12,615 nucleotides of DNA, taken from JARLFX01 sp036404255. Lineage in GTDB: Bacteria > Acidobacteriota > Terriglobia > Terriglobales > Acidobacteriaceae. Of the stretch, positions 1 to 6,725 are shown one piece after another; the stretch's first letter is position 1; every line of letters begins with the position of its first letter. Under the pieces are notes generated by a model. That model was given only the letters and a program-made list of their open reading frames with translations. It was not told where the DNA came from and searched no databases. The DNA is taken from positions 1-12,615 of the forward strand of contig DASWOP010000118.1 in NCBI GenBank assembly GCA_036404255.1. Direction: 5' to 3'. The translations under genes were made by a program, and so were the position numbers.

Positions 1-312
1 CGGTCGGTGGCGATTGCGCGGGCTTTGGCGGCTCAACCCCAGGCGGTGCTGTATGACGAGCCGACGACCATGGTGGACCCGCTGATGGCGCACCTGCTGG
101 CGCATTTGATCGAACGGCTGAAGCAGCAACTGCACTTGACCAGTATTGTGGTGACCCACGACATGCAGCTTGCCCGGAAACTGGCGGACCGGGTGGTGTT
201 TTTGTACGAGGGAAAAGCGCGATTCTTCGGTACTATGGAAGAAATGGAAGAGAGTCAGGATGACGTACTACAGCAGTTTCTGGCCCTAGATGAACTGGTA
301 CTGCCGAAGTAA
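1..312 (+). CDS. ABC transporter ATP-binding protein, C-terminal part (MlaF/Ttg2A-like)
   Basis: The frame is open from base 1, so the start and the Walker A half lie outside the window; 103 residues remain. What is seen: the end of the ABC signature region (RSVAIARALA), a Walker B (AVLYDEPT), a D-loop-like TMVDP and the switch histidine in VVTHDM. A short C-terminal tail (GTMEEMEES...) follows. The YDEPT plus VDP wording and the length of the tail fit the MlaF/Ttg2A group, which energises retrograde phospholipid transport between outer and inner membrane together with MlaE permease and MlaD substrate-binding partners. Those partners would be expected upstream, outside the window. The ATPase identity is certain. 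The phospholipid role is inferred from the style of the motifs, and another ABC importer or exporter ATPase is possible. The gene ends in TAA, with no clear terminator behind it. Confidence 0.85.
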   Translation, partial: RSVAIARALAAQPQAVLYDEPTTMVDPLMAHLLAHLIERLKQQLHLTSIVVTHDMQLARKLADRVVFLYEGKARFFGTMEEMEESQDDVLQQFLALDELVLPK

Positions 313-469
313 TTGCGCAGGACTCAATGGCGTTTGAACCCACCGTCCCACCCGGGGGTTACAACCTACATGGAAGTGTCATCATCCAACAGGGACGTCA
401 CACTTGTAGCAAGCACTCATAATACTCAGGAAGAACGGCAGGAAGCACTATTGCTGCTGACCGTGCAAG

Positions 470-494
470 TGGTTACGTATAACTTTTGTAACCA
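470..494. promoter_or_regulatory. Inverted repeat TGGTTAC-N11-GTAACCA, candidate operator
   Basis: Perfect 7-bp arms (470-476 and 488-494) flank an 11-base A+T-rich spacer, so equivalent bases are 18 bp apart. This suits a dimeric regulator better than a terminator, because there is no T-run. It lies about 245 bases before the glycosyltransferase start. The binding protein is unknown. Confidence 0.35.
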
Positions 495-557
495 TTAAGA
501 GCATTATTTTCTTTTACTTAGGCGGTCGAGTCGTAGTATCCTTGAGCAAAGAACGCT

Positions 558-574
558 AGTGAATTGAGTTCACT
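558..574. promoter_or_regulatory. Inverted repeat AGTGAA-N5-TTCACT, candidate operator
   Basis: Perfect 6-bp arms at 558-563 and 569-574 are separated by TTGAG. The site lies in the A+T-rich part of the leader, 64 bases after the end of the other inverted repeat. It resembles a compact operator half-site pair. No regulator can be assigned from sequence alone. Confidence 0.3.
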
Positions 575-738
575 TGTTTGCATTTTGTATTGCACAGACA
601 GGCCACGGGCTACTCTGCTCCCATATTAAAGGGTTCTCCCGAAGCCGCTGGCCAGTAAGAGCCCATCGTCTGTCAGTTATGAAGTTGGAACTGCAGCCGG
701 AACAGCTATCCGCATCAGGATAGAGAACAGGTTTGGAC

Positions 739-2253
739 ATGGCATCCCCGGACTATATCCAACAGGTCGTTGTCCCCAATAGTGCCCGCAATGGTGCTGA
801 CAGCGGAGCGTCCACTTCAATTTTCGGAGGTCTATTCCGGAGACGGTCGATCTTCGGGATCGTCTGGGCCGCGGTGGACCTGTTTCTGATCGCGATTGCG
901 GTGTATCTTGCGTTGATGATTCGCACGGATGCGGGTATGCTGGCGCACTGGTACTCGCTTCCGGTTCAGGCTCCGCCTATTTCGCTTGAGATTGTTTTGT
1001 ATTTTCTGTGGTTTGGAGTCTGCTGGATTGTGTTGGCGCGCAGCTTTGGGCTGTACCTTCCGATCCAGCATATGAGTGGATTGCATGAACAGCGGAGGGT
1101 GGTGCAGGCTACGCTGACTGCAGGGCTGCTGCTGTGCGGGATGCTCTACATTACCCGTGCCGAACAGGTCTCCCGCATTGCCGTGCTGCTAGTGGTGTTG
1201 CTGGTGGGCGGCTTGCTGTCTATTCGCCGAGCGCTGTGGCGCCGGATGGTTTACGCGCGCAATAAAGAAGGCGTGGTTACGCGCAATATCGTGATTGTGG
1301 GCTCGGGCCGGGTTGGCCGGGCGCTGCGGAGCCATCTGGAATCGCTGCGTCATCTCGGTTTCCGGTTCAAGGGTTATATTGCGCTGGATGCACACGAGGC
1401 TGAAGCCGGGGGCGCCAATGTGCTGGGAACCCTGGACAACTGCGTTCCGCTGGCGCGGTCTCTGTTTGTGGATGAAATATTCCTCTCCGTGCCATGCGAG
1501 CGCAGGCGGGTGATGGAGCTGGTGGAAGAGTCCCGGGCCTTCGGAATTGATGTCCGCGTGGTCCCCGATCTCTATGACGGCCTGGCGTGGAATGCGCCGG
1601 TCGAGTACATTGGGCATTTTCCCACGATTCCGCTGCATCGCCGGGATATGCCGATGGGGGCATTCATGGGCAAGCGCATGCTGGATCTTGCGCTCGCAAG
1701 CCTGGCATTGCTGGTGCTCTCACCGATTCTGCTGGTGCTAGCCATTATGATCCGGCTGGATTCGCCGGGCGATATACTGTACCGCTCGCAGCGGATTGGG
1801 CGGAAGGGTAGAACATTCCGCCTGTATAAGTTCCGCACCATGGTGCACAATGCCCAGGAGTTGAAGGCTGATCTGGAGCACATGAACGAGCGCGACGGCG
1901 TGCTGTTCAAGATTACGAACGATCCACGAATTACCCGGGTGGGCCGCTTTCTGCGCAAATATTCGCTGGACGAACTGCCGCAGTTTTACAACGTAATACT
2001 GGGCGACATGAGTCTTGTGGGACCGCGGCCACCGCTGGCCAGTGAAGTGGAGCAGTATGACCTGACGCATCTGCGCCGGCTGGATGTGCTGCCCGGCATC
2101 ACAGGACTGTGGCAGGTGGAGGCACGGCAGGACCCGTCGTTTGACAGCTACATTTCTCTGGATACGGCGTACGTGGAGAACTGGACGCTGTGGCTCGACC
2201 TGAAGATACTGGCGCGCACGGTCGCGGTGGTGTTTGGCGGGACGGGCAGCTAG
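739..2253 (+). CDS. Polyprenyl-phosphate sugar-1-phosphate transferase (WbaP/EpsE-type, initiates exopolysaccharide)
   Basis: Transfers a sugar-1-phosphate from a UDP-sugar to undecaprenyl phosphate in the inner membrane, the first step of exopolysaccharide or O-antigen repeat-unit synthesis. The 504-residue protein has the full long-form layout. Four hydrophobic segments lie near residues 40-62, 84-102, 122-139 and 145-162. A soluble CoA-binding-like domain with GSGRVG (188-193) follows, then a membrane hairpin at about 312-340 and the catalytic domain. Catalytic-domain hallmarks seen: KRMLDL (312-317), FRTM (365-368), DELPQ (411-415), DMSLVGPRPP (423-432) and PGITGLWQV (452-460). ATG 739 is chosen, with AGG seven bases ahead; TTG at 733 in the same frame is an alternative. 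No other polysaccharide genes adjoin it, so it is an orphan within this window. The sugar specificity cannot be read from sequence. Confidence 0.93.
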   Translation: MASPDYIQQVVVPNSARNGADSGASTSIFGGLFRRRSIFGIVWAAVDLFLIAIAVYLALMIRTDAGMLAHWYSLPVQAPPISLEIVLYFLWFGVCWIVLARSFGLYLPIQHMSGLHEQRRVVQATLTAGLLLCGMLYITRAEQVSRIAVLLVVLLVGGLLSIRRALWRRMVYARNKEGVVTRNIVIVGSGRVGRALRSHLESLRHLGFRFKGYIALDAHEAEAGGANVLGTLDNCVPLARSLFVDEIFLSVPCERRRVMELVEESRAFGIDVRVVPDLYDGLAWNAPVEYIGHFPTIPLHRRDMPMGAFMGKRMLDLALASLALLVLSPILLVLAIMIRLDSPGDILYRSQRIGRKGRTFRLYKFRTMVHNAQELKADLEHMNERDGVLFKITNDPRITRVGRFLRKYSLDELPQFYNVILGDMSLVGPRPPLASEVEQYDLTHLRRLDVLPGITGLWQVEARQDPSFDSYISLDTAYVENWTLWLDLKILARTVAVVFGGTGS

Positions 2254-2304
2254 TGTGGTGGGGACGAATTCATTGAACAAATCGATGGGTTCGCCAGGTT
2301 GGGA

Positions 2305-2348
2305 ATTCTCGAAAGCAGATTCCGCGCGCTGCGCTTCGGAATGACAAA
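2305..2348. repeat. Intergenic dispersed-repeat-like element, copy 1
   Basis: The segment holds AAAGCAGAT at 2312-2320, a hairpin with arms ATTCCG (2319-2324) and CGGAAT (2337-2342), and then ATGACAAA. The same order, AAAGCAGAT followed by a G+C-rich part and then GATGACAAA, appears again at 6559-6640. Both are intergenic and downstream of + strand genes. This is a repeat call based on two in-window matches plus my memory of similar acidobacterial intergenic sequence, so it is moderate at best. Confidence 0.4.
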
Positions 2349-2420
2349 CAAAACAGGTTTCGAAATGAGAAACAGATGGGCTTGGCTAAACCCATACACC
2401 AATAGAAAATTTGCTCTAAC

Positions 2421-2429
2421 TGCTATGCT
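2421..2429 (+). promoter_or_regulatory. Extended -10 box TGCTATGCT of the VWFA-related gene
   Basis: TGC followed by TATGCT forms an extended -10 element that ends exactly 6 bases before ATG 2436. Transcription would start at or next to the A of the start codon, giving a leaderless mRNA. This agrees with the absence of any Shine-Dalgarno sequence there. No good -35 is visible; an extended -10 may not need one. Confidence 0.45.
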
Positions 2430-2435
2430 TCCAAC

Positions 2436-3551
2436 ATGCGTCGCCGTAGAGACTGCATGGCTGCTTGCCGGGTACTTCGCTGGTTTGTCCCACCCTTGAA
2501 ACTTTGCGTGGCGGGTATTGCGCTTGCATTGGTTCTGGATGCGGCGATTCTCAGCGCGCAGGTTGCTGCCGGTTACAAAGAGCCCGTCTTCCATTCCTAC
2601 TCCAACCTGATCCAGATACCGGTGCTGGTGCTGGATGAGAACCGCCATTCGCTGCCAGCGAAGACTCCATTGCCGTTTGCCGTGAGCATCGATTCCGGTC
2701 CGGAGTTTCCGGTCAAGTATGCGCGCATTGAGGGAAGCGATCCGATTGCACTGGCCATTCTGCTGGACCTGAGCGGAGACCAGAAGGGGATGCTTCCGCT
2801 GCTGGCTAATGCAATTTCGGGGCTGGCGCCACAATCGCTGAGGAGCCAGGATAGGGTCTCCATTTACGGGGTGGATTGCCACCTGGTGCTAACGGCGGCC
2901 AATATTCAGCCGGAGCCAGCGCAACTGCAGCTAGCAGTGAGTCACGTGCTACAGTCTCCCACGGTGCATGGGCCAGGCAAGCAGAAAAATTCTCCCTGCG
3001 CTGCTTCACCGCATCTGCTGGACAGCGTGATGTATATGATTTCGCGGCTGGCTTCGCAGCCGGGCCGCCGGGTGATTCTGGCGATCACGGATGGCAACGA
3101 CAAGGGGAGCAAGCATCCGTGGAAGGAAGTGAAAGAGTACGCAGACAGTCAGGGCGTCGCTGTCTTTGGATTGACGGGTGCGACAGCGGATGCGCTGCAG
3201 TTTGTTTCGCGGGATCAGGAAGACCACTTCATGATGCTGTGTGAGCTGAGCGGCGGAATGGTCAGAACTACGGCTCCGAAGGCCGTGGCGCAGAGCTTGA
3301 AGGAGTTCGTCAGCCTGGTGCGGAACCGCTATATTGTGGAGTTTCCAAGGTCCAATAGCCTGACTGCCGGGGTGCACAGTTTCGGTGTGAAGATACAAGA
3401 TACGAAGGAAGATTATTTCATCCGGGCTTCGGGGATTTCGCTGCCTATCGCCGATCGTGCGGTGCTGGCCGATCCGAATACGGCTCCTGCTGATCCGACG
3501 AAGGCTCCGGTGCCGGGTAATCGCCGCATGATGGGGAATCCGAAGCGTTGA
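2436..3551 (+). CDS. Secreted VWFA-related domain protein
   Basis: 371 residues. The N-terminus has an Arg-rich start, a hydrophobic stretch at about 21-40 and a likely signal peptidase site after Ala41 (ILSA|Q), so the protein should be exported. The von Willebrand A-like Rossmann domain begins at VLVLDENR and carries a MIDAS-like loop, AILLDLSGDQ (107-116). A second metal-loop motif, ITDGND, is at 217-222, and the C-terminus ends in a Pro/Ala-rich tail. This matches the VWFA-related family common in Acidobacteria, whose function is unknown; adhesion or protein-protein contact is the usual guess. The MIDAS is degenerate: D111 and S113 are kept but the second Ser of DxSxS is Asp115. ATG 2436 is chosen because of the -10 box 6 bases upstream. 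ATG 2457 is a possible alternative that would shorten the basic n-region. Confidence 0.8.
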   Translation: MRRRRDCMAACRVLRWFVPPLKLCVAGIALALVLDAAILSAQVAAGYKEPVFHSYSNLIQIPVLVLDENRHSLPAKTPLPFAVSIDSGPEFPVKYARIEGSDPIALAILLDLSGDQKGMLPLLANAISGLAPQSLRSQDRVSIYGVDCHLVLTAANIQPEPAQLQLAVSHVLQSPTVHGPGKQKNSPCAASPHLLDSVMYMISRLASQPGRRVILAITDGNDKGSKHPWKEVKEYADSQGVAVFGLTGATADALQFVSRDQEDHFMMLCELSGGMVRTTAPKAVAQSLKEFVSLVRNRYIVEFPRSNSLTAGVHSFGVKIQDTKEDYFIRASGISLPIADRAVLADPNTAPADPTKAPVPGNRRMMGNPKR

Positions 3552-3590
3552 GTTGAAAGCTGGTGGGGCGCAATGATTGCGGAGCCGCGA

Positions 3591-3596
3591 TACACT
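3591..3596 (+). promoter_or_regulatory. -10 box TACACT of the NAD synthetase gene
   Basis: TACACT ends exactly 6 bases before GTG 3603, which places the expected transcription start on the start codon itself. No Shine-Dalgarno sequence sits at a usable distance. A clear -35 is not seen. The geometry equals that of the neighbouring VWFA-related gene and of the HAD gene on the other strand. Confidence 0.45.
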
Positions 3597-3602
3597 TAAA
3601 GA

Positions 3603-5324
3603 GTGAAGATTGCACTGGCCCAGATCAACCCTACAGTGGGGGATTTTACCGGTAACAAGGCAAAGATCCTCGATTTTACCGAGCGCGCAAAGGCCGCTGG
3701 GGCAGAGCTTGTGGTGTTTCCCGAGCTGGCTGCGTGCGGCTATCCGCCAGCAGATTTCCTGGAAAAAGACAGTTTTGTAGCGCGCGCGGGCGAGGTGCTG
3801 GTGGAGATTGCCGCCGAAGCGACCGCCGACGGGCGCATTGCTGTGCTGGTGGGCGGCGTGATGCCGGCCGCTGCTACTGTGGCGGGCAAGCATGTGCGCA
3901 ATGTGGCGGCGCTGCTGGAGCGGGGAAGCATCAGTTTTCTACAGCAGAAGCGTCTGCTGCCGTTCTACGACGTGTTTGACGAGCAGAGGTACTTTGAGCC
4001 GGCGAAGAGCCAGACGCTATGCCACATCAACGGGCAGCAGCTTGCCATCACCATCTGCGAGGACGCGTGGAACGATAAGACGTTCTGGCCGCGGCGCTTT
4101 TATCCGGATGATCCGGTGGAAGAGCAGATGGCGCAGTGGGAGAGCAGCGCGAAGAAGTATGACAGCGCGCATCCGCAAGAGGGCAAGGGCTGCGGCGATC
4201 TGCGTATCATTCTGAATATTTCGTCGTCGCCCTTCTGGCGGGAGAAGCGCGCACTGCGGACGGAGATGCTGAGCGCTATCGCGAAGCGGCACCATGCGTT
4301 TGTGGCGATGGTGAATCAAGTGGGCGGCAACGACAGCCTGATCTTCGACGGCACATCGCTGGCGATTGCGCCCAGCGGCAGCGTGATCGCGCAGGGAAAG
4401 TCTTTTGCGGAAGACCTGGTGATCTTCGACGCGTGCAATCCGGTGGCTATCGAGCAGCCGGATTTCGGCGCGGAGAGTGGAGAGGTGCAGGCGACGTGGG
4501 ATGCTCTGGTGCTGGGCACCCGCGATTACATGCACAAGTGCGGATTCAAGCAGGCGGTGATCGGGCTTTCCGGCGGCATCGATTCTGCGCTGGTGGCGGC
4601 GATTGCGGTGGAGGCGCTGGGCAAGAAGAATGTGCTGGGAGTGGGCATGCCGAGCCAGTTTTCTTCGCAGGGGTCGGTGGACGATGGCAGGACGCTGGCG
4701 GATAACCTGGGCATACGGTTCGAGCTGCTGGCAATTGGCGAGATATTCAAGCAGTACACGGGGATTCTGGAGCCGCTGTTTGCGGGGACGGAGTTTGGGC
4801 TGGCGGAGGAGAATCTGCAGCCACGCATTCGCGGCGCGCTGCTGATGGCGATAGCGAATAAGTTCAATGCGCTGGTGCTGACGACGGGGAATAAATCGGA
4901 GATGTCGACGGGGTACTGCACGCTCTATGGCGATATGGTGGGCGCGCTGGCGGTGATCGGCGATGTGATGAAGACTCGGGTCTACGACCTGAGCCGCTAT
5001 GCGAACCGCAATGGCGTGGTGATTCCGCTGGCGACGATCGAGAAGCCGCCTTCGGCTGAGTTGCGGCCGGGGCAGATGGATACGGATTCGCTGCCGCCGT
5101 ATGCGGTGCTGGACCCGATACTGGAAGCGTATGTGGAACGGTATGAGTCCGCAGGGGAGATTGCGGCGGCGCAGAAGCTGGACCCGGCGCTGGTGACATC
5201 GGTCATCAAACTGGTGGAGCGGAGCGAATACAAGCGCCAGCAGGCTGCTCCGGTGCTGAAGGTGACACGAAAATCATTTGGCATGGGCCGACGGTTTCCC
5301 ATTGCCGTCAAGGTTCAGGTCTAA
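3603..5324 (+). CDS. nadE: Glutamine-dependent NAD+ synthetase
   Basis: Final step of NAD+ biosynthesis in the cytoplasm: nicotinic acid adenine dinucleotide is amidated with ATP, using ammonia released from glutamine. The 573-residue two-domain form is complete. The N-terminal nitrilase-type glutaminase domain carries the triad Glu41 (FPELAACGYP), Lys116 (QKRLLPFYDVF) and Cys152 (ITICEDAW). The C-terminal synthetase domain carries the PP-loop SGGIDS (323-328), then TTGNKSEMSTGYCTLYGD and the KPPSAELRPGQ loop. The gene begins with GTG and MKIALAQINP, the normal family start. It lacks a ribosome binding site but has a -10 box 6 bases upstream, so a leaderless transcript is likely. It lies 51 bases behind the VWFA-related gene and is closed by a hairpin directly after the stop. 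Confidence 0.97.
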   Translation: MKIALAQINPTVGDFTGNKAKILDFTERAKAAGAELVVFPELAACGYPPADFLEKDSFVARAGEVLVEIAAEATADGRIAVLVGGVMPAAATVAGKHVRNVAALLERGSISFLQQKRLLPFYDVFDEQRYFEPAKSQTLCHINGQQLAITICEDAWNDKTFWPRRFYPDDPVEEQMAQWESSAKKYDSAHPQEGKGCGDLRIILNISSSPFWREKRALRTEMLSAIAKRHHAFVAMVNQVGGNDSLIFDGTSLAIAPSGSVIAQGKSFAEDLVIFDACNPVAIEQPDFGAESGEVQATWDALVLGTRDYMHKCGFKQAVIGLSGGIDSALVAAIAVEALGKKNVLGVGMPSQFSSQGSVDDGRTLADNLGIRFELLAIGEIFKQYTGILEPLFAGTEFGLAEENLQPRIRGALLMAIANKFNALVLTTGNKSEMSTGYCTLYGDMVGALAVIGDVMKTRVYDLSRYANRNGVVIPLATIEKPPSAELRPGQMDTDSLPPYAVLDPILEAYVERYESAGEIAAAQKLDPALVTSVIKLVERSEYKRQQAAPVLKVTRKSFGMGRRFPIAVKVQV

Positions 5325-5347
5325 TATTGCGGTAGCGCAATAATTTT
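5325..5347 (+). terminator. Rho-independent terminator after nadE
   Basis: A 7-bp perfect stem (TATTGCG, 5325-5331, with CGCAATA, 5336-5342) closes a GTAG tetraloop and is followed by ATTTTG. It starts at the base after the nadE stop codon. The stem is A+T-rich and the T-run is short, so termination may be partial. A second small hairpin (CCGGC-TACT-GCCGG, 5359-5372) lies in the leader of the next gene. Confidence 0.55.
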
Positions 5348-5392
5348 GCTGGAACACACCGGCTACTGCCGGCAAACGAGGAACGAAACACT

Positions 5393-6460
5393 ATGAAGCC
5401 TGTTCTGCGCGTTGTATTTGCTGCGGCGATCGCCGCTCTCACCCTTACCCATTCGGCCTATGCACAGGATGCAACGCAGCAGGCGACACCGCCTCCTGCG
5501 CCGACACCTGCTGCAAAGCCGGCACCGCCGGTGCTGTCGAACATTGCGCCGCAGATCAGCAATTTGAATCCGTTTCCCCCGGCTGACCCGAAGAACTTCA
5601 CCGCGACGTTTCCGACGAAGGAGACGGTGAATGCATTCCTGCAGCAGCTTTGGGGGTATGACCCGAACCGCATCTTCCAGGTTGCGGCGATTGTGCCGAC
5701 GACGGCGCCTACGGTGAGCCAGGTGGTGGTATTTGTGGCGCAGCGCGGACAGCCTGCGGACCAGACCAAGACCACAACCTTCCTGGTGCTGAACGATGGG
5801 AAGCACGGCATTGCCGGTGACAATGTGATCGACTTCGGCGCTACGCCGTTTGCCGATAAGCGCGCCCTGCTACAGGCTCGCGCGGATGGACCTGCTCGCG
5901 GCAGCGCGGACAAGAAGCTGGAACTGGTCGAATTTGCCGATCTGCAGTGCCCACACTGCAAGGATGCGCAGGCGACGATGGACCAGCTGGCAAAGGATTT
6001 CCCAAGCGCACACATCGTGTTTCAGAATTATCCGCTGACGGCGATTCATCCTTCGGCGTTTCTGGCATCGGCTTATGGCCTGTGCGTTGCGCAGCAGAAG
6101 CCGGATAACAACAACGAGGCATTTTTTGCCTATGTGCATGCCGTGTTTGATACACAGGATGCGCTGACGGGCGACAATGTCAAGCAGACGCTGGACAATG
6201 CTGTGGTGAAGGCTGGGCTGGATGCATCCAAGATCGCAGCTTGCGCTGATACGCAGCCGATCAAGGACAACCTGAAGGCTTCTATCAAGCTGGCAAAGGA
6301 TGCCCAGGTCGAGTCCACGCCGTTGCTGATGGTCAATGGACGCGCCATGCCACTGGCGGGCATTGCGTATGACACGCTGAAGAGCGTGATCCTGTACCAG
6401 GCGCAATTGGATGGCATCACGCTGGCGGTGCCCCCTACAGCAACGTCTGCTGCAAAGTAA
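5393..6460 (+). CDS. DsbA-family periplasmic thioredoxin-fold protein with N-terminal extension
   Basis: 355 residues, with a signal peptide and a likely cut after Ala24 (AYA|Q). A Pro/Ala-rich linker (about 30-47) leads into a poorly characterised region up to about 170 containing FPTKETVNAFLQQLWGYDP. The DsbA/thioredoxin-4 domain then begins at LELVEFADLQCPHC. The redox motif is C186-P-H-C189, identical to the active site of E. coli DsbA, and the cis-proline loop is VESTP with Pro310. A third and fourth Cys (231 and 284) lie in the helical insertion. The family makes or isomerises disulfides in exported proteins. The extra ~150-residue N-terminal part is not present in classical DsbA and may hold a partner- or peptide-binding role (inference). 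Start: ATG 5393, with GAGGAA nine bases ahead. A strong terminator follows. Confidence 0.88.
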   Translation: MKPVLRVVFAAAIAALTLTHSAYAQDATQQATPPPAPTPAAKPAPPVLSNIAPQISNLNPFPPADPKNFTATFPTKETVNAFLQQLWGYDPNRIFQVAAIVPTTAPTVSQVVVFVAQRGQPADQTKTTTFLVLNDGKHGIAGDNVIDFGATPFADKRALLQARADGPARGSADKKLELVEFADLQCPHCKDAQATMDQLAKDFPSAHIVFQNYPLTAIHPSAFLASAYGLCVAQQKPDNNNEAFFAYVHAVFDTQDALTGDNVKQTLDNAVVKAGLDASKIAACADTQPIKDNLKASIKLAKDAQVESTPLLMVNGRAMPLAGIAYDTLKSVILYQAQLDGITLAVPPTATSAAK

Positions 6461-6481
6461 GCCAGACTGAAATACCGAGAA

Positions 6482-6508
6482 GCTCGCGGGTTCGCCTGCG
6501 GGCTTTTT
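6482..6508 (+). terminator. Rho-independent terminator after the DsbA-like gene
   Basis: A 9-bp stem (6482-6490 with 6495-6503, including two G-T pairs) closes a TTCG tetraloop and is followed at once by TTTTT (6504-6508). It lies 21 bases after the stop codon. This is the best terminator in the window and separates the + strand genes from the convergent secretin gene. Confidence 0.85.
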
Positions 6509-6558
6509 GCTGCCCGCTGGAGCGGTTTTCTGTGGGGATGGGGGTTGTGGCGGGAGCT

Positions 6559-6662
6559 AAAAGCAGATCCCTTCGCTCCCAACCCCCAGCGAACAAAATG
6601 CCGTTCCCAGGGGACCCCGGCTGCGCTGCGGGATGACAAATAATGGGGCTGCGAATGACAAA
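6559..6662. repeat. Intergenic dispersed-repeat-like element, copy 2
   Basis: The element opens with AAAAGCAGATCC (6559-6570) and runs through a G+C-rich middle with self-complementary GGGGACCCC. It closes with GCTGCGGGATGACAAAT (6625-6641), which is repeated almost at once as GCTGCGAATGACAAAT (6648-6663). Its order of motifs matches 2305-2348. It fills the convergent gap between the DsbA-like and secretin genes. No gene is seen in it. Confidence 0.4.
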
Positions 6663-6725
6663 TGGCGTGCTGCTGGATGAGAGCGAACGGAGTGCATTCA
6701 GCTTCTATGCGAGAGGGAACGTGCG

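Larger units (their letters stand above)
313..738 (+). other. 426-base noncoding leader before the glycosyltransferase gene
   Basis: No believable gene is seen here. The only open frame (313-498) has atypical composition, begins directly on the preceding stop codon and has no ribosome binding site. The stretch from about 477 to 600 is clearly richer in A+T than its surroundings and holds two inverted repeats (470-494 and 558-574), as expected for a promoter/operator region. I could not recognise a known riboswitch or small RNA. The length is large for this otherwise compact region, so regulation of the downstream gene is the likeliest purpose. Confidence 0.5.

Noticed and set aside
313..498. 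Small open frame of 61 codons directly after the ABC ATPase
   Set aside because: It begins at the base after the stop codon on TTG, has no ribosome binding site, and its residues show no signal, domain or local codon pattern.
3006..3893. Frame of 295 codons on the - strand across the VWFA-related and nadE genes
   Set aside because: It overlaps two genes confirmed by motifs, is rich in His/Arg as expected for a shadow frame, and has no recognisable domain.
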